Shown here one piece after another: positions 35,933 through 46,608 of a stretch of 64,000 bases of DNA. Position numbers and translations under genes: made by a program. Within the stretch, counting starts at the first letter, position 1, and each line of letters opens with the position of its first letter. This DNA comes from Cheiracanthium punctorium (taxonomy: Eukaryota; Arthropoda; Arachnida; Araneae; Cheiracanthiidae), in NCBI GenBank assembly GCA_038373885.1, contig JAWZYV010018267.1:555768-619767 (forward strand). Direction: 5' to 3'. Below the pieces are notes generated by a model. That model saw nothing but the letters and a program-made list of their open reading frames with translations. It was not told the DNA's origin and ran no database searches.

Positions 35933-36914
35933 CTGAACACGTCAGAATGTATACACCGCTTCCTTTTACAGGGACACTCTAAAGAATTCTTATGCATTAC
36001 GCTCTACGTACATATCTGTAACTACTCAACCCATTCTAAAACTTTTTTCAGTGATAGAAGAGTGTACAATTCCTGAGTATTGCAGGCTAACTTTTATGCG
36101 GGAAGAATTCTTTTACAGGAACACTCAAAAGAATGTCATAGTGTTTAAATTGTATCTCATTCCATCGATAACATTATTTCCAGTTCTAGATCTCCAGAAA
36201 TGCCACATCAACACTTCTGTCTTTTACAGGGTCACATAAAATAATTCTTATAGATTTCTGTCTATGGGCATCTGTGTAACTAGTGAACTGATTCAAAATC
36301 TTTTTTTCTCTGATAGAGAGTTGAATACTTCCTTGGTATCTTAGGCTACCTTTCATGCATGTATAATTAATAGTTCTTTTACAGGGACACTCAAAATAAT
36401 GCCATTGCATGTTTAACATCAATATCATTACAATTGTAAGGATATTTGCCATACTTGAGGTGCAAGAAGTACATCTGAACACGTCAGAATGTATACACAG
36501 CTTCCTTTTACAGGGACACTCAAAAGAATTCTGATGCATTACGCTCTACGGACATGTTTGTAACTACTCAACCCATTCTTAAACTTTTTTCAGTCATGGA
36601 AGAGTGTACATTTCCTTGTTTAGGCTAACATTATGCACGAAGCATAAACAGTGCTTTTACAGGAACACTCAAAATAATGTCATAGTGTTTCACTTCTGTG
36701 TCATTACGTCTATAAGAATATTTCCAGTCTAGATCAGCAGAGCTTCCACCTGAACACTACTGCATTTTTCAGGGTCACTTAAAATAATTCTTATACATTA
36801 CTCTCTATGGAATCTTTGTAACTACTGAACCGATTCTTTACTTTTTTTTCACTGATAGAGAGTTGTGCACTTGCTTTGTATCTTAGGCTACCTTTCATGC
36901 ATGTATAATTAATA
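35873..36914. repeat. Satellite array, rightmost block
   Basis: The unit resumes at TAACTCCAATATCATG and runs to GCATGTATAATTAAT at the second Gypsy break near 36914. It is the same satellite family as the leftmost block, so the array borders both halves of the split RNase H. Confidence 0.9.
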
Positions 36915-38200
36915 TGCTGAAACGATAATATCAAAGGTTTGTGGTCGGTAAACAAAGTGAAATTTTGACCCTCTAACATGTGTCTGAAATGTCTAATGGC
37001 CGCATAAATAGCATACAATTCCCTATCAAATGTGGACCACTTCTGTTGAGTCGCGTTTAACTTTTTCGAGAATAATGCTAGGGGCTGTACGATTTCTTTT
37101 TGTTTACCCTCCTTGACTAACTGGTTTAACGAAGCTCCAACGGCATTGTTACTGGTATCTGTGAATAATACTAAGGTTGCTTGAGGATTTGGATGTGCCA
37201 ATAGAGTAGCTTGCGCGAGCTGTGTTTTACAGTGCTCGAATGCGTTTTTGGTGTCCTCTGACCACTCAATTGGGGCTTTTTTGTGTTTCTTAGAACTCGT
37301 GCCCTTGAGTAAATTTGTGAGAGGACTTTGTATCTGCGCCGCGTGGGGAATAGTACGCCGATAGTAATTTAACAAGCCCAGAAAACGTCTAAGCTCATTT
37401 ACCGTTTCGGGTAATGGAAAATTGAAAATAGGCTCGACTTTGTCTTTCATCGGCCTGATGCCATGTTCACTAATAGTATAGCCTAAAAATGGTAATTCCT
37501 TAACTCCAAAAATACACTTTGACGTATTAATTCGCATGCCATACTCGGCGAGTCTACGCAGCACAGTTTCCAGGTGTTGCAAATGCTCTTTTTCTGACTT
37601 ACTAGCGATGAGAATATCGTCTAGGTACGCAAAAACGAAATTTAGGCCGCGCAATACTTCATTAATAAACCTTTGAAAGGTTTGGGCCGCATTAGATAAT
37701 CCAAAAGGTAAGAACATAAATTCAAAGAGACCAAATGGGGTCGTTATGGCAGTTTTATGTACATCGTCGGGATGTACTGGGATCTGATTATATGTTCGAA
37801 TCAAATCAATTTTTGAAAAAATGACTTTGCCATAGAGCTCACTCGCGAAGTCTAGTATATGAGGTAAGGGATATCGATCTGGGACCGTTATTTTATTCAG
37901 AGCGCGGTAATCACCTGTCGGACGATAGTCTGTGCTATTAGGTTTGGGTACTAAGTGCAATGGATTGGACCAATTCGACTTACTTGGTCGGCATATGCCA
38001 TGGTCCAACGTGTACTGAAATTTTTGTTTGGCAATTGCTAACTGCGCAGGGTGTAATCTTCTCGGTTTAGCGTATACAGGTTGCCCCGTAGTTTCGATGC
38101 GGTGAACAGTACTATGTTTAACTTGCTGCACAGAGGGATACGGTTTTACAACTTCCGGGAACGCCGCTAAGATTTGTTTATATTTACAGTTTTCCGCCAC
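36915..38200 (-). CDS. pol: Gypsy reverse transcriptase and 5' part of RNase H (open)
   Basis: A long open frame of 469 codons (38200-36791), of which about the first 428 are retroelement; the last 40 or so come from satellite. Order: [32 protein letters not shown], the first catalytic Asp in [33 protein letters not shown], the YLDD box with two Asp ([11 protein letters not shown]), the [11 protein letters not shown] thumb and RNase H beginning [14 protein letters not shown] and ending at [17 protein letters not shown] makes cDNA from the element's RNA. Catalytic residues are intact, yet RNase H is cut by the satellite array. A frameshift near 38265 separates it from protease. Confidence 0.9.
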
Positions 38201-38247
38201 TACGGTAATTTGAGATTGGCGATCGGTAGCCTGTTGTCCTCTCGTCG

Positions 38248-38590
38248 TTAATGACGTCTTAGGATCACGTAAGCATTTGTTTTAATATCAATGAGGAGAC
38301 CGTAATGGTTAAGAAAATCCGCTCCTATGATCGGTTTACTTACGCTGGCTAAAATAAAAGGCCAAGTAAATTGCCGTCGCAAATTTAAATCTAAATTGAC
38401 AATACGAGTGCCGTACGTATGTATTTCTGAGCCGTTTGCAGAGAATAATTTTATCGTAGACTCTGTTTTTCTTCTCATTTTTGGAGTATACGGAAGGACA
38501 CAAACATCACTACCACTATCTATAAGATAACTGACTTGAGATTTGCGATCTTTTACAAAAAGGCGGCTAAGTTTAGTTGGAGTGCAGTCG
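38248..38590 (-). pseudogene. Gypsy aspartic protease
   Basis: The retroviral-type protease that matures the polyprotein. The active-site motif LIDSGSDVCVLP lies near 38540-38500, the flap-like region near NGSEIHTYGT, and the conserved IIGADFLNHYGLLID near 38330. The frame stops at 38248 and pol continues in a different frame, so PR and RT are no longer joined. Confidence 0.82.
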
Positions 38591-38629
38591 CAGCTTGCCG
38601 CGCTGTGCGATTTCTCCGCTAGTTTTCCT

Positions 38630-39402
38630 GAGATTTAAAAATGCAGGGTTGGATACATTTGTTTGCCTGCTGGCCAAATTTGCGATGATACCAACATTTT
38701 TTATTGGTACTTCCAGCTGGTCCCGGTGAGCGGTCCCTCCGGCAATCGACATCTGGAAGTCGTGTGCCGGCGTGCCAATTTTTTTACTTGATTCGTTAGT
38801 TCCTCCACTTGCCTTTGCAATACAGTAATTTTATCCTCCGATTGCTCTTTCGAAACCGCAAAACAGCTCTGCGAACCACTATCTGTTGCTTCAAGCACTT
38901 TGTCAGCCATCAAGGCTAATTTTTCTAATTTATCATCGGAAACTGATAAAATAGCTTGGGCTTGACTGGGGAGTCTCTGAAGCTAGAGAGTTTTTAGTAA
39001 GTCCTCGCTGAGACGAGTGCCCGCTAACTGTCTCATTTTGCGTAGTAAAAGCGATGGTTGGTCGTCCCCTAGTGTTAGTTCTGAAATGAGGGATTTGAGC
39101 CTTTTTTGCTCAGAATCCGAAAATTCCTCAATGAGACGCTCTTCAATTCTTTTGGACTTATCCGTGGCAGGGGGTTCAAGTACGATGTCGCTAACATGAA
39201 CTAATACATCGGCATTCAGAGCCGCAATTACCGAATAGTACTGCGTGCTATCTTCCGTGATTCCACTAATGCGGAATTGCGCCTCGATGTTTACGAACCA
39301 GAGGTCGGGGGATTTTTCCCAAAACGGCGGTAATTTCAAAGCCACACGGCTGACCTCCGCTGCAGGGATATTATTTGCTTGCCCGCTATTATCGCCCGTC
39401 AT
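38630..39402 (-). pseudogene. gag: Gypsy gag, frameshifted
   Basis: The open part (39402-38983, 139 aa) matches Gag of arthropod Gypsy elements: VALKLPPFWEKSPDLWFVNIEAQF, YYSVIAALNADVLVHVSDIV, ELTLGDDQPSLLLRKMRQLAG. After a break the coiled-coil segment (38913-38701) and, in yet another frame, a CWYHRKFG ... C zinc-knuckle-like end (about 38705-38640) follow. Gag builds the particle that packages retrotransposon RNA. The Met at 39402 is the likely start, since homology begins right after it. Confidence 0.85.
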
Positions 39403-40137
39403 GTTGAATGTAACTCAGTATTGCTAATTAGTGAGGGAAATACACTCTTCGGAATACCAACAAACAATTTAAAATATCGCAAATACTAAAATGACACACA
39501 GAAAATTAAGCAAAAATCTTTAACAGAGAACATAAAAAAACATTTAAAATTTAGCATCTTAAAATGCGGACCAAGGAAAAATGTAATCACTAAATTTATA
39601 TCACTAATCTATCAAAACCACTTAATCATTTTAAAACAAAAATAATTTGAAAAAAATTTAAATAAGAGTTAACAATTATTATTATGATTAGCAAAATGAT
39701 TAACGATTATGATAATCAGGCAAAAATAAGATATGAATTCATGGAATTATGATGCTAAATAATGGCATAATTGAAAAAATTAAGGCTGTCTGAACGAAAT
39801 AAACACTCTTATGCAAATATCATACTCAGAAAATTGTAACTTGGCGACTTACCCCAGTTATGCTGGCTTGCACGTGGGAGGGAGAGGAAAAAATTAACAC
39901 CATAACAATGCACAATTCACAAGCACGAGAAGTTACGGCCGATTAGACTGTCGATAGATGAACACACTTTAACACACACATAAACATCACGTTAGATGAA
40001 CACACGCTACTCGATTATTCGAAGATCAACTTCCTTCCAATAAAGCAAAAGACATCTACGGTGAAGGCGAGAAAAAAAAAAAATCCACGTGATTAAGAAA
40101 GACACGTGCTAATCAAGTCCTATAGATAAAGGTCACC
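39403..40137 (-). other. Gypsy 5' untranslated leader with primer-binding region
   Basis: AT-rich leader between the 5' LTR and gag. Directly after the LTR (minus strand, about 40137-40120) the sequence TTGGTGACCTTTATC is the place for the primer-binding site. The matching tRNA was not identified. No other gene is seen. Confidence 0.6.
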
Positions 40138-40452
40138 AATTCGGGATCTCATTCCCGATTCTCATCACAAATAATTACACTTTGTAAACAAAAACAATAT
40201 TTAATTAGACTTTAGAATTACGCTACAAATGCACAAAGAAAATAGGTATGCCAAATATGCCGAACATGCGGCAGCGAAACAGGGGAAAATCACAACATAC
40301 AGGCGAGTGCGAGGTCTACAGGCGTACTGAGTGCGAACCACGTTGGGAGTCCAGTCCGGGGAAAACCAGTTGAGTTGTGCATCAACCAGTTGCCGTTACA
40401 GTGCGGATTCGCAAACCAAGGGGCTTGTTCCAGGGGAGTATGCACCACCGCA
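40138..40452 (-). repeat. 5' LTR of the split Gypsy (315 bp)
   Basis: Intact LTR matching 2231-2446 plus 3731-3838. It starts (minus) TGCGGTGGTGCATAC and ends at the palindromic GGGAATGAGATCCCG. It shows the empty site of the TIR element that splits its partner. Confidence 0.88.
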
Positions 40453-40617
40453 CGCCCATAAACACGATGCGGGAAAACCAATTTCTCAGAAAGAGGGTGA
40501 ACGGGGGATCCAGCCCAGTGTCAAGTTTAAGTATGCCGTGAACTTCCTGCGAACCAGTCGCGGATACTATTTCTTTACAAACCTGGCATGATACATAGTC
40601 GATATCCTTGCAGTTAG
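40453..40617 (-). other. Flank with an unrecognised open frame
   Basis: Minus-strand translation of this flank runs through CKDIDYVSCQVCKEIVSATG and LRNWFSRIVFMG, continuing into the LTR. The C-x2-C spacing hints at a zinc-binding fragment, perhaps of another retroelement. I do not recognise it. Confidence 0.3.
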
Positions 40618-41789
40618 CCCAGACAGCACAGCAAACTTGCAGCAAGCTTCATTTATCAAGTCAATAAACTTGAATTAAGCTTGAAAATTTCAAGCGTGTA
40701 AGCTTAATGCAAGCTTGAATCAAGTTCTAGTTTACACTTGCCCAGCTTGCATTAAGCCTGACTTAGCAAACTTAATTTCAAGCTTAAAAAATTTTCCTAA
40801 AAAAAGAAATTTCTAAATACACGGGGAGCCCGTCGGTGAACGCGCCACACATACTTTATTTTTCCACGCATTTTCCTCCCCTATGCTGAAAATTTAAGTT
40901 ATATTACTTTGTTTCCATCAAACGCCTGCGGCTGGGTTCGATCTCGGGAACTATGGGCTGGGAGGCCAGCGTGTTATCCGTTTCGCCAATAAGCCTCGCG
41001 CTCTATGACTAAAGTTTGAAGTGACTGGTACGTTTTCTTGCCAGATCGATAAGTATGGGCGATGCTGATAAGTTTCTTTTATTTTTCCATGGGATGAATC
41101 AAAATTTAAATAATGTTATGTGTGATTTATAGACTCTACTAATAGGGAAACAAGCATAATGTAAACTTAAAAGCAGGACACGTTTTAAAACTTTCAATAT
41201 CGCAATACTCATGTTGAGCAATACTGCTGGCCAAAATCGAGACAAACGACTGATTTTGAAATCAATTTCGTAGTATAATTGTATTTTATTTTGAAGAATT
41301 TCCATATTTGGAAATATAGAATCTTTTTTTTTTTTTAATTCTATGGTGAACCACCCATAAAAAATATTAACTAACTAAATTGTGTTAATTATATTAAAAT
41401 TTATTTTTAGGGTTAATTAATTAGTTAATGGAATTACTAATGTTAATTAGATGTAAATAAAACTAAAACTCCCCTCGTGTTATAATTCAGAGGGGCTTAT
41501 CCCATTCATTCCTTCCCCTTGCGTTTTCTAATGTCCAGGTTTTGTGCGAAAATAAAATAAAACACAACTTTTACGAACTTTTCTTTATTTAATATGAGCA
41601 ATTTGAGAAACGCTAGACAATTAATGTCCATTCTCTTTCACAGATGACGCCATCACTGCACCCTTTCGAAAGGCAAATGACTTTTGATAGCTTGCAGCAA
41701 GCTTAAATTCAGTTGAACTGTCAAGCTTATATTAATACGTCAAATTCAAAGAAATATCAAGCTTGATTTAAGCTTATGTGCTGTCTGGG
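40618..41789. mobile_element. TIR element with tRNA-like module, copy 1 (1,172 bp)
   Basis: The ends are CCCAGACAGCACAGCAAA on the left and, as reverse complement, CCCAGACAGCACATAAGC on the right, flanked by AG on both sides. Both ends are packed with AAGCTTG/CAAGCTT motifs. The middle (about 40915-40990, minus strand) contains a tRNA-like B-box region. No transposase is visible. Copy 2 at 42494 is the same family in inverted orientation, and most of its length aligns. Confidence 0.82.
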
Positions 41790-42189
41790 AGTGATCGCCC
41801 TCAACCCCAACATCCGGTAAACTGCAATCTATAGAAAAGCGAGCGAATGTCCTGCTATTTTCAGACTCTTTTTTCTAAGAATTTATAAATGCTATAAGAA
41901 AAAAAATTCTACTGCTTAACTCCAGCAGAGTGATGCTTCAAAATATTTTTATGTGATAAAAGTTAAACAACTTATGATTTTTCTCCCTGTATGATCAAAT
42001 TTTTTAACCAAATTAACTGGTTAAAGAAAAAAGTTACTGGTTTTAATTTTATTGTAAGGTAATCGAACAACTTCCATTACCATTTAAACATTAAGAAAAT
42101 GTGCAGGCTTGGTCCTAAAAAACTGTTAAAAATAGCTGACTTTAGTTGGTAAAAATAAATAAACCTTCCACATTATTCTCAGAAAAACA
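41790..42189. other. No gene recognised
   Basis: Flank between copy 1 and the outer hAT element, AT-rich, without assignable features except the GAAAAACA target at 42182-42189. Confidence 0.5.
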
Positions 42190-42493
42190 CAGGCCCGTAG
42201 CTATGGTAAGTTTAATGGGTGGGCCCGATGTTTGAATCTGCAAACTTAAACAAAACAAAACTGTTTAACGGCTAAAACAATATTGCCAAAAATCTTTATA
42301 TTTAATTATCAATGCAGCCTAAGGAAATACGCTCTATGGAAAATAAACAGCAAATATTAAAAAAAGGGGGGAACAGATTAAATGTGGGAATTAAGAATAG
42401 TGTCTTGAAAATAAACAAACTTTGTAATTACTCACAGGACCTTTTAAAAAGGATATAAGCGTTTCGGAAGCAACAAAAGGGGCTTCCTTCATG

Positions 42494-43518
42494 CCCAGAC
42501 ATCACATAAGCTTAAATAAAGCTTGACATTTCTATGAATTTGACGTACTAATAGAAGCTTGAGAGTTCAATTCATTTTAAGCTTGCAGCAAGCTTGGAGA
42601 TTACAAAAAAATGAGTCAGCAAATAATTTCCCGCCGAATTTAAGTCATTTGAACTGTCAAGCTTGAATACAACTTTATTACTGCTTGATTTGGAAAGCCA
42701 CATCCACATAACAAATAATTTATCATCAGTCATGAATGTACTTGACCATAGAATTAAAAAAAAATATCCTATATTTCCAAATATTGAAATTCTTCAAAAT
42801 AAAATATAAATATACTACGAAATTGGTTTCAAAATCAGTCGTTTGTCTCGATTTTGGCCAATATTGCCAAGCATGAATGTCACGATATTGAACGTTTTAA
42901 AACGTGTGCTGCTTTTAAGTTTATATTATGCTTATTTCCCTATTAGTAGAGTCTATAAATCACACGTAACATTATTTTAATTTTGATTCATCCCATGGAA
43001 AAATAAAAGAAACAGATCGGCATACTGATCAATCTCGTCAACTGATCAATCTCGCCAGAAAACGGCGTGACAACCATAACAGTCACTTCAAACTTTAGTC
43101 AAATCACCACGAGTCAGATTGGCTGAGTGGTTAGGACGCTGGCTTCGCACACCTTAGGTCCCAAGATCGATCGCGGACGCAAGACGGAAACAGATTAAAA
43201 TAACTTGCAATTTCAGCGTAGAGGGGAAAATGCGTAGAAAAATAAAATATATGGGGAGAGTTCGCCGACGGGCGCCCCGTGTATTTAGGAAAATTCTTTT
43301 TTAGGAATTTTATTTTAAGCTTGAAATTAAGCTTGCTATGTCATGCTTGATTCAAGCTTGCTATGTCAAGCTTAATGCAAGTTGGGCAAGTGTAAACTTG
43401 AACACTTGATTCAAGCTTGCATTAAGCTTACACGCTTGAAATTTTCAAGCTTCAAGTTTATTGACTTGATAAATCAAGCTTACTGCAAGTTTGATGCAAA
43501 TTTGCTGTGCTGTCTGGG
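42494..43518. mobile_element. TIR element with tRNA-like module, copy 2 (1,025 bp)
   Basis: The ends are CCCAGACATCACATAAGC and, as reverse complement, CCCAGACAGCACAGCAAA; flanks are TG on both sides. Relative to copy 1 it is inverted. A tRNA-like module reads on the plus strand near 43111-43185 with A-box-like TGGCTGAGTGG and B-box-like GATCGATC, resembling a serine-type tRNA head. It lies in the left part of the outer hAT element. Confidence 0.82.
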
Positions 43519-44024
43519 TGAGTACCTAATACGGACCCCAGCAAACAACAAAGCATAAAAACACAAAATATTTTATTTTATTTATTTATTTATTTGCATT
43601 TTCATGCTTTGCTGACCGTTGGATGGTACAAATTTAAGTACTAAGGAAGAAAGTACTCTTTTGCTGCTTTCGAAACGCGTATACCTTTAAGGTTCTGTGA
43701 GTAATAAAGTTTATTTGTTGAATTTATCATTGTATTTTAGAGTGTTTTTTCTTCAATAGACTCAATCGACGTCTCAATAAAGCTGTAGACGTCGATTCGG
43801 TACTTACGTATTATCTCGTTAGTCCGCCAAGACGAGCGATTTTTTGCCAAGATAAATGCCGGGTACATGAAATTATTGATGGTTTTGAATGCTATTGGCA
43901 ACAGTTTCACGACTCGTTTGACGAAAAAATAGTTTGGCGGGAATGACTGCCGGGATAATATGTAAGTACCGTCGATTCTTTGCACCATGGAACCACTTTA
44001 AAACAAGCTCCACTGGAATGCTGT
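43519..44024. other. Untranslated 3' part of the outer hAT element
   Basis: A TTTA repeat near 43573-43595 and a minus-strand frame of 83 codons (43988-43737) without recognisable similarity. Probably non-coding. Confidence 0.4.
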
Positions 44025-44187
44025 TCATGAGTTGGATGAGCGAAATGGAGTTAAGATTCTTGGAAGAGTGCTAAATGATTCCTTGCAGGTTGCTGTAGAT
44101 GCTCCTATTGACAAGGCAGAAGCAAGAAGGCAATCAATAGAAGGAAATGCATCTCTGTAATTGAACATAAATGCTGTATATTCATGC
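44025..44187 (-). pseudogene. hAT transposase, C-terminal dimerisation end
   Basis: The minus-strand frame ends with CLLASALSIGASTATCKESFSTLPRILTP, the conserved hAT C-terminal (dimerisation) block where small residues and C-x-S-FS-L precede a basic end. It continues the transposase interrupted at 54403. The TSD of the nested element (AATGTGGC, 44188-44195) lies at its upstream edge. Reading frames on the two sides do not match without correction, so the gene was or is damaged independently of the insertion. Confidence 0.8.
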
Positions 44188-44335
44188 AATGTGGCCAGTG
44201 GTGGATTCACGGGGGGAGCTCTGGGTGCTCGAGCCCCCCCCCCAGAGTTAGAAATACACTATGTATTAGGGAAGTTAAAAAAAAATTGTAAATTTTCACA
44301 TGAACTGAAATTTTAAAAAGTAGCACTGTATATAC

Positions 44336-44740
44336 AGTTGGCTCTGTGTTTAACGACGATCTCTTTCCAAAGACGATATTTCACAGTCCCAGCAATTCCA
44401 ACATAAAAAAATTCTATTCAAAGACGACGTCGTTTCTGTTTAACAACGATTTTTTTTTCCTCTTACGCTAGAGGAACAGGGGAAAATTATTTTAAGAGTG
44501 GGGAAAAAAGTTTCAGGGAATGTCAAAAGTGCAATTCCCAAGGCGATCTCAACTACTAGAGTGTATTCTCGAAGGCATTTTACAAGCAAAGAGAAAATTC
44601 TTGAAGCAGCACAAAAATTTAGTTCGGGATCCAAATCCAAACGGGCGAAAAGTGAATGTGGCCGATTGGAAGAGTTTGCCAAGGCACTTCTGCATGCAAA
44701 TTGTTGCATGAAGCAAGAGCATCCAACATTCTAATCTCTG
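44336..44740. other. pogo-like fragment and unassigned sequence
   Basis: Near 44336-44455 CAGTTGGCTCTGTGTTTAACGACG-like sequence, followed by partly repeated ACGACGTCGTTT, resembles a decayed pogo/Tigger MITE. A plus-strand frame (44498-44734) includes FTSKEKILEAAQKF, vaguely like a LINE ORF1 segment, but it is too short to assign. Confidence 0.35.
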
Positions 44741-44955
44741 AGCCCCACCATGGCCGAGTGGATAAGACACTCGACTTGATAGGCGGATGAAGTTTGAAGG
44801 TCCCGCGTTTGGGCCTACCGCGCGGCTGTCGATCTAAATATCTGGAGTTTTTCCAGATGTTTTTCTCTAGATTTAACGTAAATACGCGTTAGAACCTCTG
44901 AAAAAATCCTCCGACCAAGACAATCACCCCAGAATACAGATGCCTCTAGTAAACC
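44741..44955 (+). repeat. tRNA-derived SINE copy
   Basis: The head CCACCATGGCCGAGTGGATAAG is an A-box-type tRNA head. Further on are TGGAGTTTTTCCAG, TTTCTCTAGATTTAACG and TACGCGTTAGAACCTCTGAAAAA, the common tail of this family. Confidence 0.75.
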
Positions 44956-44997
44956 CTGGCCACATAACATCACATAAGACATAACTCCAATTTCTGG

Positions 44998-45215
44998 GGT
45001 CCGACGTGTGGCTGAGCTCATAGCGCTCGCAACTGAGAGAAGAAAAGTGTCTGCTTCAAACGCAGGTCGCGTCCTTCAATCTAGCCGACCGGAGTCTTAC
45101 TCGATTTTCTACGAAACTTTTCATAAATACAGATTAAGACCCCTTAGAAAAAACCCCACGTAGGGCACCCCGTACTCGGCCTAGATCCCTCATGTAGGTA
45201 ATTGTTCGTACTACC
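44998..45215 (+). repeat. tRNA-derived SINE, second subtype
   Basis: A different tRNA-like head (TGTGGCTGAGCTCATAGCGC, then GCTTCAAACGCAGG) is joined to the same tail type: GGAGTCTTACTCGATTTTCT, ATAAATACAGATTAAGACCCC, CACGTAGGGCACCCCG. This suggests one tail module with varied heads. Confidence 0.7.
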
Positions 45216-45609
45216 AAAATAAAATAAAATCAAGCAATTACTGCAGTCTGTTATTCTGGTAGAAAAATTTGGAATGCAAAATTTTCTGGCTTCGGCAGGT
45301 TAGCTAGAAAAATTCATAAAATGGAAGCTGACGCATTTCACATTTTAGAAAATCTGGAAGAAAGAATAACGGGAAGGCGAGAAATGAAACAACTGACACA
45401 TTTTGATTTTCTTGAAACCTAATTTCATTGTATTGCTTGTTTTTACTACCTTTTTTTAAGGTAACTTAAAATAATTTTTTGTGGATAGTAAAATAATATA
45501 ATGATAATAAAAGTAACGACTTTAAACACGCAATATATCAAGAAAAATATTTACAGTCCTAATAATGTAAAGTGTAAAGGGTTGGTGTTAGTGCTGCAGG
45601 ATTACGGCC

Positions 45610-45790
45610 AATTATCTGCACATGAAATCTAAGCCGATGGGTGGGGTGCACTTCGTGGGGGCCTTTCTAAGGGGTCCTAACCCTTATTTACTCTAATTTT
45701 CGGAGGAAAGCACGGAAAACTCCGAACAGTTAGGTCGGCGGACGCGAACTGGTTTTGAACCAGGCACCTTCCAAAGTGTAAAGGGAAATG
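45610..45790 (-). repeat. tRNA-derived SINE copy, minus strand
   Basis: On the minus strand the B-box-like CTGGTTCAAAACCAG is followed by GTCCGCCGACCTAACTGTTC, GGAGTTTTCCGTGC, GTAAATAAGGGTTAGGACCCC and CACGAAGTGCACCCCACCC. It has the same layout as the copy at 44998. Confidence 0.7.
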
Positions 45791-45837
45791 TTATTCTTTT
45801 ACAAATTCTGTTTATGGAAGATCTCTATTTAAGGATG

Positions 45838-45841
<4 letters not shown>

Positions 45842-45872
<31 letters not shown>
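45842..45872. repeat. (TA)n microsatellite
   Basis: A pure TA run of about 31 bp. Confidence 0.9.
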
Positions 45873-45873
<1 letters not shown>

Positions 45874-46419
45874 CGGTAGACGAACGTTGTAATGCTTTTT
45901 AGTGGTCGGGCCGGCGATATTCGGCTGGGAGACGGCATAGTTTCATTTCATCTTCGGGTTAAGTTCAACACCGGGTTCTCGCTGTCAGAAGACTACCGGT
46001 AGCAGATGCAGGACGGTTTACTCGGGCTGGGGCTGTGTTGTACAGAAAAATACTCCGAGATTACGATGACATATTTTTTTTTAGTTTCACATAGTTTTAC
46101 ATGGCAGGTGAAGTCACGAAGAATCTATGCTCCGAGCTGAGTTTCAACTTATATAACCTCGAATCACGTGTTCTATACAGTATCACATGTGCTAAAAGAG
46201 ATGCAATTATTGGTTGTTAAACTGCCCGGGCCTGCTAACCTTAGGAAATTCTTGCGAGGTATGGCGACTGCAGACCGTGGGAAACAGGAGAGATATATTA
46301 CTTGCGTTTGAATTAAATTTAGATCCTGATGCAAATCCTTTGTTGAAAACGAAAGTCACAACGCCGTGAAGAATTTTGAAGCAAGAAAATAGAAATTTTG
46401 AAGTTTGAGAGGATGCTTA
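45873..46419. other. No gene recognised
   Basis: Sequence of mixed composition between two TA microsatellites. No open frame of note and no paired termini seen. Confidence 0.45.
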
Positions 46420-46426
46420 ATTTTAT

Positions 46427-46529
46427 ATGTTATATATATATATATTATATGTTATATATATATATTATATATTATATATATATATATATATTATATATAT
46501 ATATATTATATATATATATATTATATATA

Positions 46530-46588
<59 letters not shown>

Positions 46589-46608
46589 TATATATATATA
46601 TATATATA
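46427..46608. repeat. (TA)n microsatellite next to a mariner element
   Basis: Long TA runs with periodic interruptions (TATATATATATATT units of 15-20 bp). The DUF4817 element begins directly after the last TA, which serves as its target. Confidence 0.9.

Larger units (their letters stand above)
2231..40452 (-). mobile_element. Gypsy-class LTR retrotransposon, split by a 31.5-kb insertion
   Basis: The element reads on the minus strand: 5' LTR (40452-40138), primer-binding region, gag, protease, RT and start of RNase H (to 36915), then the rest of RNase H, integrase and C-terminus (5365-3862), polypurine tract and 3' LTR (3838-2231). The LTRs start TGCGGTGGTGC and end near the palindrome GGGAATGAGATCCCG. 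By eye they differ at roughly 5-7% of positions. The coding order is complete and collinear, so the halves are best read as one insertion later interrupted by the satellite block. No clear TSD is visible: flanks are TTGCG on the left and CGCCC on the right. Confidence 0.85.

Noticed and set aside
12074..36914. CRISPR-like array
   Set aside because: Units are long, diverged tandem monomers without short identical repeats and unique spacers, in a eukaryotic context.
2231..40452. A target-site duplication for the split Gypsy
   Set aside because: The flanks TTGCG and CGCCC do not match, so none is claimed.
43111..43185. Serine-type tRNA gene
   Set aside because: It lies within a TIR element present in two copies, and the variable region and acceptor stem are not convincing.
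44498..44734. LINE ORF1 protein fragment
   Set aside because: A KEKILEAA-like phrase alone is too short, and no RT or poly-A tail is nearby.
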